64,000 nucleotides of DNA from contig JAQUWD010000009.1 of the NCBI GenBank assembly GCA_028693055.1, forward strand, positions 25,592 to 89,591, read 5' to 3'. Made by a program: the position numbers and the translations under genes. Shown here one piece after another: positions 8,604 through 16,800 of the stretch. The number at the start of each line of letters is the position of its first letter. The first letter of the stretch is position 1. Below the pieces are notes generated by a model. The model was not told where the DNA came from. It did not search any database and saw only the letters and a list, made by a program, of their open reading frames with translations. Source of the stretch: Eubacteriales bacterium. GTDB taxonomy: Bacteria; Bacillota; Clostridia; Christensenellales; Aristaeellaceae.

Positions 8604-9533
8604 TCAGGCTTTTCCGTTGCAGCCCAGTACATTTACGATCTTATGCCGTACCATACCCCGGATGCCGTCGCGAGCATCGCTCAGATACTGCCGGGGGTCA
8701 AAATGATCGGGATGCTCTGCAAAATGCTTGCGAACCTCGCCGGTAAAGGCCAACCGCAGGTCGCTGTCGATATTGATCTTGCAAACCGCCATGCTGGCAG
8801 CCTGACGCAGCATCGCTTCCGGCACGCCCTGTGCGCCGGGCATGTTGCCGCCGTACTGGTTGATCATGTCCACATATTCGGGAATAACGCTGCTAGCGCC
8901 GTGGAGCACGATGGGGAAACCGGGTAGGCGCTTGGAAACCTCTTCCAAGATATCGAAACGAAGCTTCGGCTCGCCCTTGAACTTGAAAGCGCCGTGGCTG
9001 GTGCCGATGGCAATAGCCAAGCTGTCGCAGCCGGTGCGGGTAGCGAATTCGACCACCTCGTCGGGCTGGGTATAGCTGGAATCCTCTGCGCTGACCTTTA
9101 CTTCATCCTCTACGCCAGCCAAACGGCCCAGCTCGGCTTCTACCACCACGCCGTGGTCGTGAGCATATTCCACAACCTTTTTGGTCTGGGCAATATTCTC
9201 TTCAAAGGGCAGATGGCTGCCGTCGATCATAACGCTGGTGAAGCCGCCGTCAATGCAGCTCTTGCAGGTTTCAAAATCCGGGCCGTGATCCAGATGCACC
9301 ACGATGGGCAGATCGGTATCCGCAATAGCGGCCTCGATCATCTTCATCAGGTAGACATGCTTGGCATAGGCGCGAGCGCCCTTGCTGACCTGCAGAATCA
9401 GAGGAGCGTTTTCCAGCTTCGCAGCCTCGGTGATTCCCTGAATAATTTCCATGTTGTTGACGTTAAAAGCGCCAATGGCGTAACCGCCCTCATAGGCCTT
9501 TTTGAACATTTCCTTAGAAGTAACTAATGGCAT
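8604..9533 (-). CDS. fba: Class II fructose-bisphosphate aldolase
   Basis: A 309-aa zinc-dependent aldolase that interconverts fructose 1,6-bisphosphate with DHAP and glyceraldehyde 3-phosphate. The zinc/catalytic motif HLDHGPD is near residue 85, VEAELGRLAGVEDE near 135-148 and the phosphate-binding LHGASS near 215. Length and motifs match the glycolytic FbaA/GatY superfamily of Firmicutes; tagatose-bisphosphate aldolase is the alternative. The start at 9533 is supported by AAGGAGGATG at good spacing; a 34-codon upstream extension is rejected because it spans the promoter. A second, more divergent class II aldolase lies at 56041. Confidence 0.92.
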   Translation of the reverse strand: MPLVTSKEMFKKAYEGGYAIGAFNVNNMEIIQGITEAAKLENAPLILQVSKGARAYAKHVYLMKMIEAAIADTDLPIVVHLDHGPDFETCKSCIDGGFTSVMIDGSHLPFEENIAQTKKVVEYAHDHGVVVEAELGRLAGVEDEVKVSAEDSSYTQPDEVVEFATRTGCDSLAIAIGTSHGAFKFKGEPKLRFDILEEVSKRLPGFPIVLHGASSVIPEYVDMINQYGGNMPGAQGVPEAMLRQAASMAVCKINIDSDLRLAFTGEVRKHFAEHPDHFDPRQYLSDARDGIRGMVRHKIVNVLGCNGKA

Positions 9534-9569
9534 AGGTTTCATCCTCCTTACATGAGTTAAGACGTTTAC

Positions 9570-9575
9570 ATTATA
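9570..9575 (-). promoter_or_regulatory. Probable -10 element of the fba promoter
   Basis: TATAAT on the minus strand, about 37 bp upstream of the fba start. The matching -35 region is weak (TGTTCA at 17 bp). Confidence 0.5.
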
Positions 9576-9641
9576 CAACATGTTTTGCAGCTTGAACAGA
9601 GGCGGGTGAAAAAATGATAATTTTCTGTCAAGCAAGCCTTC

Positions 9642-11144
9642 TTACGCGGGCTTAATCAGCGGCAGAATCACGGAAAACGTGGTTCCCGCGCCTACCTTGC
9701 TGCGTACGTTGATCTTGCCGCCGTGAGCTACCGCAATAATCCGGGCAATGGACAAGCCCAGCCCATGACCGCTGGTTTGAGACTTCCGTGCCTCGTCGCA
9801 GCGGTAAAAGCGATCAAAAATTTTGGTCAAATCCTTGGCGGAAATTCCCTCGCCTGTATCGGTAACGCTTAAAACGCATGTATCCCCGGTATTCTTTACG
9901 CCAAGGGTTATGCTGCCGCCCTCAGGCGTATACTTGATGGCGTTGTCCACCAAAATCCGCATTAGCTGCTTAATCATTCCCTTGTCGCCGTTGATTTGTG
10001 CGTTGTCGCTGGGCGACAAGCCAAAGCTATGGGCGGTTGAAATCAGCTTTGCTTCCCGGTGTACCTCGCTCATGACCTCCAGAGGGTTGAAATCCTCCAT
10101 TTCCAGCATCAGCGTCTTTTTATCATGCCGTGCCAAGAACAAAAGCCGTTCCACCAGCTCCTTCATGCTCATAGCTTCTTGGGCAATGGCGGTGATGCCT
10201 TCATCCAGCACTTCCTTATCCGTCTTGCCCCATCGCTCCAGCATGTTCACATATCCCTGAATCACGGCGATCGGCGTGCGCAGCTCATGGGAAGCGTCGC
10301 TGACGAATTGCTTCTGGCTATTGTAGCTCAGCTCGATGCGGTCCAGCATCCCGTTAATCACCAGCGCCAAATCCTTTAGCTCGTTTTTGGCTCCCTCCAC
10401 GCTGATGCGGTCGCTCAGGTTGTTCGCGCTTAAGGTGGCGGCGGTTTCCGCCATATCCGTAATGGGCTTTAGCACCTTTTTATTCAGCCGATTACGATGC
10501 TTCAAAAAATAAAGAACCCGGAACAGATCACAGCACAGGAGCGTCCACAGCATCACGTTCATGATATGCATTTGATTATCCACCCGGTAGGCGAACACCA
10601 CGCCGCCCATAACCGTGTTGCGGTATAGCAGCGCCCGATGCTCTCCGTTTTTGATAAAATCGGAAAACATCAGCCCCAGCTGACGGGCAAATCCGGCTAG
10701 TCCATCGGGATAGGGCTCCGGCAGCAAATATACCTCCGCAAAGGGCAGGTTACGCAGCTGCTCCTCCGTGTACGCCTTCGCCCCGGCAGGCTCCACGGCA
10801 AGCACCGTATCCACCGCCTGATCTACCGCGGGAACCTGCGCTACGCACAGGGCCACAGCGGCGATCAGGAGCACCAAAAGGGTACTGCGTAGCAACTGCC
10901 CCGCAGCATAGATCGCAATCCGCAGCGTTAAGGATAATCGCAGATTGCTTAACACTCGCATCAGGGAGCGATGTACGGATTCCGAGCAGCGGTTCAGCGA
11001 GGACAGCGGCTTGCGGTATTGCGGTTGCTCCACCCCATCCTTCACTTCCCACTGATCCGGGATTTCCGTAACCGGCGGTCTTTTTCGTTTCTGAACGACA
11101 ACCTCTGGCTCGATGGTCACCGTTGCTTTTCTACGCTTGTTCAT
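9642..11144 (-). CDS. Sensor histidine kinase (HAMP-HisKA-HATPase)
   Basis: A 500-aa membrane kinase. A basic cytoplasmic N-terminus of about 75 aa precedes TM1 (about 78-104). A short extracellular sensor loop, TM2 (about 192-215) and a HAMP segment follow. The dimerisation domain has the phospho-acceptor His at about 286 (SHELRTP). The ATPase domain shows the N box (VDNAIKYTPEGG), G1 (DTGEGIS) and G2 (GHGLGLSI). It presumably phosphorylates the response regulator whose gene overlaps its start by 14 nt. The signal is unknown. Confidence 0.93.
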   Translation of the reverse strand: MNKRRKATVTIEPEVVVQKRKRPPVTEIPDQWEVKDGVEQPQYRKPLSSLNRCSESVHRSLMRVLSNLRLSLTLRIAIYAAGQLLRSTLLVLLIAAVALCVAQVPAVDQAVDTVLAVEPAGAKAYTEEQLRNLPFAEVYLLPEPYPDGLAGFARQLGLMFSDFIKNGEHRALLYRNTVMGGVVFAYRVDNQMHIMNVMLWTLLCCDLFRVLYFLKHRNRLNKKVLKPITDMAETAATLSANNLSDRISVEGAKNELKDLALVINGMLDRIELSYNSQKQFVSDASHELRTPIAVIQGYVNMLERWGKTDKEVLDEGITAIAQEAMSMKELVERLLFLARHDKKTLMLEMEDFNPLEVMSEVHREAKLISTAHSFGLSPSDNAQINGDKGMIKQLMRILVDNAIKYTPEGGSITLGVKNTGDTCVLSVTDTGEGISAKDLTKIFDRFYRCDEARKSQTSGHGLGLSIARIIAVAHGGKINVRSKVGAGTTFSVILPLIKPA

Positions 11145-11817
11145 ATCGGAACATATACCCCACTGCGCGTATGGTATGAATCGTTTTCATACCATACTTA
11201 TCGTCTATTTTTTGTCTCAGGTAGCGAATATACACGTCTACGATATTGGTATCTCCCGTGAACTCATAGCCCCAAACGTTCGTAAGCAGATCATCCCGGG
11301 TAATAGCTACGCCTTCATGCTGCCAAAGATAGTTCAATAGATCAAACTCCTTCTTGGTCAGCGGGATGGGCTGATCGCCATAGCCTACGCTATAGCTGGC
11401 AGGCTCCATATGGAGCAGGCCGACGGCTCTGGCTCCCGTGGATTGTGCCACATCCGCCCGATGCTTTTTGAGGCAAACACGGATACGAGCTAGCAGCTCC
11501 TCGATGGCGAAGGGCTTGGTCATATAATCGTCCGCGCCCATATCCAACCCCATTACCTTATCGCTTACATCGTCCTTGGCGGTGAGCATGATAATCGGAA
11601 CATCACTGGTCTGCCTCAAGCGGCGGCAGACCTCAATACCGCTTAATTGCGGAATCATCAAATCCAAAATGAGCAAGTCTGGCTGCCATTCCTCGCAAAG
11701 CTGTAGGCCCGACCGACCATCATAGGCAGCCTTGACCTCATAGCCCTCGTGTTCCAGCTCCAGCGTTACAAAACGGGCGATTTTTGCCTCGTCCTCCACA
11801 ATCAGAATCTTGCTCAT
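11131..11817 (-). CDS. OmpR/PhoB-family response regulator
   Basis: A 228-aa two-domain regulator. The receiver carries the acidic pocket (VEDE at 7-10), phospho-acceptor Asp52 (LILDLMIP), the switch Thr (MLTAKDD) and the conserved Lys (TKPF). The C-terminal winged helix is of the Trans_reg_C type (TKKEFDLLNYLW to VDVYIRYLRQKID and VRAVGYMF-like end). It is encoded between the DUF4342 gene (17 nt upstream) and the kinase (overlapping). Confidence 0.95.
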   Translation of the reverse strand: MSKILIVEDEAKIARFVTLELEHEGYEVKAAYDGRSGLQLCEEWQPDLLILDLMIPQLSGIEVCRRLRQTSDVPIIMLTAKDDVSDKVMGLDMGADDYMTKPFAIEELLARIRVCLKKHRADVAQSTGARAVGLLHMEPASYSVGYGDQPIPLTKKEFDLLNYLWQHEGVAITRDDLLTNVWGYEFTGDTNIVDVYIRYLRQKIDDKYGMKTIHTIRAVGYMFRYEQA

Positions 11818-11835
11818 AGGTGATGCTCCTTTGCT

Positions 11836-12450
11836 TTACTGAATGTCAGCCTCGTGATAGCCGTCCTCGTCCTCCCGCACGTCTACGCTGCCGCCGCCGG
11901 GAAACTGTACGTTGACAGGGGTGGTGCCGCTGGGAGCGGCTTCGCTGCGCGGCTTCTCCGGCTTTGCCGCATCGGCTTTCCCGGCCTTCTCTGCTTCCCC
12001 GAACTGTTTAGAAATGCTGCTGACCGTACTTTGAACGCTATTCTTGGCGGTTTTGAGCATTTCATCGATGTTATGCACGGAAAAATCCGTGCTATTGCGC
12101 TCAAAGCTAATCCGATACCCAAGCACTACTGCTAAAATCAGCCCAATAATCACAATGTGTGGGGCCAGCAGAAGCACCGCCAGCATAAACAGCGAGCTTA
12201 GGTTCAATATCGTGACGTCCTTCTTGTGCGCCTTTACCCTCAGGCGAAACAGATAATCAATCAGCCCGCGAAAGCCGCCGGTTTTCGCAGTTCCGCCTTT
12301 ATCGGATTTCAATCTACCATTCTTTTCCAAGTCTACCAATGACCGCGCCAGACTGCCGTTATGGTACTCCAGCAGGTTTACAGCCTCCTCGTAAGTAACG
12401 CCGCTTTTCTTACGCAGAATTTCAATATCCTCTATCGTATACTGTGCCAT
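11836..12450 (-). CDS. DUF4342 domain protein with UBA-like N-terminus
   Basis: A 204-aa protein. Residues 1-50 (YTIEDIEILRKKSGVTYEEA, then LLEYHNGSLARSLVDLEKNG) form the UBA-like helical domain of DUF4342. A hydrophobic stretch follows (about 100-130), then an Ala/Pro/Glu-rich tail ending in a DxREDEDGYHEADI segment. The start at 12450 is preceded by GAAGGAGGTT. It is the first gene of the operon with the two-component pair, so it may belong to the same envelope response. The function is unknown. Confidence 0.75.
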   Translation of the reverse strand: MAQYTIEDIEILRKKSGVTYEEAVNLLEYHNGSLARSLVDLEKNGRLKSDKGGTAKTGGFRGLIDYLFRLRVKAHKKDVTILNLSSLFMLAVLLLAPHIVIIGLILAVVLGYRISFERNSTDFSVHNIDEMLKTAKNSVQSTVSSISKQFGEAEKAGKADAAKPEKPRSEAAPSGTTPVNVQFPGGGSVDVREDEDGYHEADIQ

Positions 12451-12570
12451 GTCGATAACCTCCTTCAGGCTTACTTCGTTCATTGACAATACGATCATAT
12501 CACAGACAACGAAAGCTTGCTTGAAGATTTGATAAAGCGTTTCTGAGAATCCAATGAGAACTTTCCACCC

Positions 12571-13470
12571 TTACGGATTCTCCATCGCGCGCCTAGCCGT
12601 CCGACGGCGGTTCATCCACATATCCAGCAAAAGTCCAACCGCTACCAAAAGACCGCCGACCAAGCTGCGCCAAGAAAATACGCCGGTTAAAAGCGTATCC
12701 AGCAGCAGTCCCATTAAAATCTGTCCCACAAATTGTAAAAGGGTAAACAAAACAGACGGCACCTTAGGCACCGTGATATTCAGCAGCGTAATCAAGCCAA
12801 CGCCTACTGCGCCGCCCAAATACATGAACCAATTATTGGACAGCGTGAAGCCCTGCGTCCACATAGGCTCGCCCCGGCCAATCAACAGCATGAGCACCGC
12901 TGAGGTGGTGAGGCCTGTAACATAGTTCATTACCGTAGAGCGCATCGGGCTATTCCGCAAGGCCAGCTGGCCGTTGACCACTCTTGCGAACACGATGGTC
13001 ACGCCGGAGGCAAGCGCCATCAGCGCAGCCAGCAGGTTTCCCTCGCCCATCGGCAGAATCATAATGACCACGCCAGCAGCAGCCGCCGCCAGCGCTAGGC
13101 AGCGCCCCGCAAAGAACGGGCTTTTCTGAGCCCCAAACCAGCCAAACTGATCCACCGCTATACTGGCTAAAGTTTGGCCCAGCAAGCATAGCGCGCCGAT
13201 TGCCGTCACGCTAACCCCGCCATAGGCCGAGGTTGTCAGCACCACGGTGCCAACGCCAATGACGCCGCCCATGTACATCCACAGAGGTAGCTTTTGCTTC
13301 GGCGGCAGCGTATGTCTAACCGCTGCATACCAACACAGAACCACAACCAAGCCCACTAAATGGATGATCACCGCGCCGGAATATGCGCCATAAAACGCAG
13401 ACAAATCGCCATTTTGCATGACGGTAATGGAATTCAGGAAACCAGATACCATAGATAAAATCGTATACAT
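12571..13470 (-). CDS. YdcZ (DUF606) family DMT-superfamily transporter
   Basis: A 299-aa protein with about 10 transmembrane helices in two homologous halves, each beginning with a small-residue-rich helix (GFLNSITVMQNGDLSAFYGAY near the start, GLTTSAVLMLL later). This matches fused two-domain YdcZ proteins of the drug/metabolite transporter superfamily. The substrate is unknown. GGAGGGATGGT precedes the start, and an extended -10 (TGCTACAAT, plus-strand positions 13489-13497) lies upstream. A short inverted repeat at 13502-13529 (gaacatc / gatgttc) overlaps the promoter and might be an operator. Confidence 0.75.
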   Translation of the reverse strand: MYTILSMVSGFLNSITVMQNGDLSAFYGAYSGAVIIHLVGLVVVLCWYAAVRHTLPPKQKLPLWMYMGGVIGVGTVVLTTSAYGGVSVTAIGALCLLGQTLASIAVDQFGWFGAQKSPFFAGRCLALAAAAAGVVIMILPMGEGNLLAALMALASGVTIVFARVVNGQLALRNSPMRSTVMNYVTGLTTSAVLMLLIGRGEPMWTQGFTLSNNWFMYLGGAVGVGLITLLNITVPKVPSVLFTLLQFVGQILMGLLLDTLLTGVFSWRSLVGGLLVAVGLLLDMWMNRRRTARRAMENP

Positions 13471-13624
13471 ACCATCCCTCCAGCTGCTATTGTAGCATAA
13501 TGAACATCGATTGAATAGAGGGGATGTTCCGCAGGAAGGGCAAGGGCGCTAACACCCCTTGATCTCATTTTTCTCACAATCCTCAGGGAAGTCTCGCCAA
13601 CCATCCTCCATGCCGACATACAAA

Positions 13625-13653
13625 GAGCCGGGGAGGCATAACCTCCCCGGCTC
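13625..13653. repeat. GC-rich terminator-like hairpin, copy 1
   Basis: A 12-bp perfect stem (gagccggggagg / cctccccggctc) with loop cataa. An identical copy in the same orientation lies at 13816-13844, as shown by the asymmetric loop. Confidence 0.85.
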
Positions 13654-13815
13654 AGATTGTCGAAAAACTACTTAAGGGGGTGTCGGGGGAGCCCGAAGGC
13701 TACCCTGACTGCAATCGTATCGCCCGGCTTTGCCGGGCGGGCGGGCAGTTTGCGGCTCTGCCGCAAACAGTACCCGTAACTGGCGAAAAAGCGCGTAGCG
13801 CTCTTTTGACACGCT
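13654..13815 (-). repeat. Dispersed non-coding repeat element, copy A
   Basis: About 160 bp bracketed by two identical hairpins. Read on the minus strand it runs from CAGCGTGTCAAAA through GCGCTTTTTCGC, CAGTTACGG, CCGGCAAAGCCGG, GCAGTCAGGGTAGCC and GGGCTCCCCCGACA to CGACAATCT. The same ordered blocks recur at 33190-33349, and the 3' half recurs at 33072-33153. The short open frame crossing it is not coding-like. It has no transposase and may be a non-autonomous mobile or structural element. Confidence 0.7.
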
Positions 13816-13844
13816 GAGCCGGGGAGGCATAACCTCCCCGGCTC
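13816..13844. terminator. GC-rich terminator-like hairpin, copy 2 (end of the giant surface-protein gene)
   Basis: Identical to the hairpin at 13625-13653. It lies 25 bp beyond the stop of the giant surface protein gene on the minus strand, so it probably ends that transcript, though without a clear U-tract. Confidence 0.6.
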
Positions 13845-13869
13845 TCTTGAGAATGAAATGATCTTTCCG

Positions 13870-16800
13870 TTAGTCGCCCATGCCAATGCGCTCGCTAGTG
13901 TTGGTAACTACAGTATTAGCGGAATTTTCAGTCGTCGGGGTCTTGATTTCTTCGGAGACCTCTTCCTTTTCACCCGTTGTACCCTCTTCGTCAATAACGA
14001 CCTCTTCTTCAGCGGGATCGATCGTCTCCTCTTTGGCGACAACCGTTACAACGATCACCACTACCTTGGGGCTATCTCCGGCTAGCGTGCCGGTGATGGT
14101 GGCTTTACCAGCGGTCACGCCTGTAACAGTGCCGGTTTCATCCACCTTGGCAATTTCAGGATGACTGGACTGCCACGTCATTCCATCCTTCTTGAGCTTT
14201 GCGGACACCGCTTTTACAGTATCAACCGCAATTTTCATGGTATTCGTTTTCGTTGCAGGCTTCACGATGGTCACTGCGCACTGTGCGGACTTCGTTTCGT
14301 CCTCTACAGAGGTAGCGGTTACGGTTAAGGAGGTAGCGGTTTCCTTCTCGCCGATAACCAAATTGCCCGTATCGGAGAGGGAGGAATTGCCGTCCGTTCC
14401 CGCTAGCGACCAGTTCACCTGATCGCCATGGTTTAGCGCCGCGCTGAACTGCTTACTCTGTCCGGCTACCATCTGTGCGCTGGCAGTGTCCAGCTGGATG
14501 GTAACAGGCTCCTTCACAATAATGGTTGTGGATGCGGTAACCGTGTTGTCCTCAGTGGATACAGCGGTAACCGTCAGCTGCGTATCATGGGCTTCAGCGC
14601 CTACGTTCAGCGTGCTGCCATCCATACTGGAAACCGTGCCGCCCGTTACCTCTAGCGCTACGCCTCCACGATTGGTGGCTGCAATAATACTCACCTGACT
14701 GTTGGTGGGCGCCGTCTCGGGTGCGGCGATTTGAATGGTTACGGGCTCCTTTACAGGCTCCTTCACGGTAACTGTTACGGAGTTCTTCACGCTTGCGTCT
14801 TCGGTAGAAATAGCGGTAACCGTCAACTCTGTACCGTCTGCTTCTGCGCCGATGCTCAGCGCACCGTTATTCATTGCGGAGGCCGTGCCGCCCGTTACCT
14901 CCCAAGTAACGCCGCCGCGGTTCGTGGTTGCATTGATATTGACACTGCTGTTGGGCTCTGCGGTACTCGCTGCAGCGTCTAGGAACAGCACGACAGGCAC
15001 GTTCACCGTAATCTGGGCCGTCGCCGTTGCGCTGCTATCCTCATCGGATACAGCCGTAACGGTCAAAACAGTTTGATGCTCTTCCGTCAATCCCACGGTC
15101 AGTACATTGTCAGCCATAGAGGAGCTGCCATTGCCGCCGCTTACCGTTAGCTTGACACTCCCGCTGCTGGCGGCAGCGGTAAAGGTGACGCTTCCACCGG
15201 CGTTTACGGTTTCAGCTTCGGGGCTGATCGTAACCGTAACGGGCTTTTTGACCGTAACCGTCGCCTTCTGCGTCTTGGCGCTATCCAGCGCTGCGGTCGC
15301 AACTACCTCAATGCTTTCGGCGGTTTCGTTCGCGCCAATCGTCAATAAGCCGTTTGCATCGATGGTAGAATCGGCTGCTCCGTTCAACGACCAGTTGATC
15401 GCTCCGTCGCTTACGGCGGCGGTAAAGGTCTGAGAATCGCCCGTTTTCAGCGTGCTCTCAGCGGGAGCAATGTTCTGGGTGAACTCAACGGTCAAGGCTT
15501 CCACAGTTACGCTCATTTCGGCGGTGAGGGAAGCGTCCTCAGCAGAGGTCGCGCTCACCAGCAGCGTATCAGCGGTTTCCGACAGGGCAACCGTGAGCAA
15601 TCCATTCTCGTCGATGGTGGTTCCGCTGTCCTTATTGCCCGACAGGCTCCATGTAACCGCGCTACTCACGCTTCTGCTTTGAACCGCCGCGGCATACATA
15701 GCCGTTCTGCCGGTAGGCACAGACTTTAAGCCCGTCATGGTAATCTTACTGCGAGAGGAAGGCAAGACGGTAATGAACTTCGTTTGATAAATATCGCTGT
15801 TGCCGCTGTACACGGCGGTTACAGCAATTAAGCTTCCTTCTGCCGCATCGTCGTTGACCTTAATGTTGCAGGAGTAATCATTGCCGGAGGTCGACGTTTT
15901 AGAGACGGTCGCGCCGCTGCCGAGGACGAATTTGATCGTCTCGCCGCTCTTACCATTGGCTAGGGTTGCCTTAAAGGTTCCCTCTCCTCCGGGCGCCAGC
16001 GTTCCGGCAGACTCAACGAAGCTAATAGAAACCGGTGTTTCCGTCTTAAAATAATCCACTACGATGGAGCAGGTAGCCGACTTGGTGGTATCCGCAATGG
16101 AGGTAGCGGTTATCGTCAGCTTGGAGGCGGTTTCATCAGCCGCGACCGTCAGTACGCCATCCTTAATCATGGTTGACTTGGAAGTGTTGCCGCTCAAATC
16201 CCAATACACCATTTCGTTGCTGGTGTTCTTTGCATATGCAACGAAGGTCGTGCTTACCGCAGTGCTCGCTGCGGGCTGCTTGACGCTGGTAGGCGCTTTA
16301 ATAAACTCTACCTCAACGGTGCCGGTTGCAGCGTCGCTGGATACCAGCGTAATCAAAATCGTGTTGGAGTAGGTAGAACCGCTAATTGCAGCCGTTACGC
16401 TAATGTTGCCCACCGGCTCGTTGCGGTCGATGACCAGTACGCCTTCATTGGGGCTGTCCGCATCCCAAGTGATAGCCGTGTTGACGCCGCTTTGTCCGTT
16501 GATGCTCCACGTCCAAGGCAAATCGCTCTGCTTGCCCACGTAATTGGACAGCGTAGCGTTCAACACCACGCTCTTAGCGGAGGTGCCAACCGGAACGGTG
16601 ATTCTGCTGGCGCTGATGGATATCTTCGCGTCAGCGGAGGCCGCGTCAAAGACGGCGGTCACCGTTGCTTTGGTAGGATCAGCGTTGACGGTAAAGGTGG
16701 TGCTCTTCGCGCCCGCTACCGTGAACAACGACGTTCTTCCCTGCAAAGTGTCAAAGGTATATCCCGTAAGCGCGGTTAGCTCAATGGTGGCAGTATAGGT

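Noticed and set aside
13668..13886. 72-aa minus-strand frame through repeat copy A
   Set aside because: It lies in a palindrome-rich repeat and overlaps the end of the giant gene; the composition is not coding-like.
14500..15700. Regular nucleotide repeats resembling a tandem array or CRISPR
   Set aside because: They are coding repeats of the Ig-like modules: in frame, diverged, with no constant spacer size.
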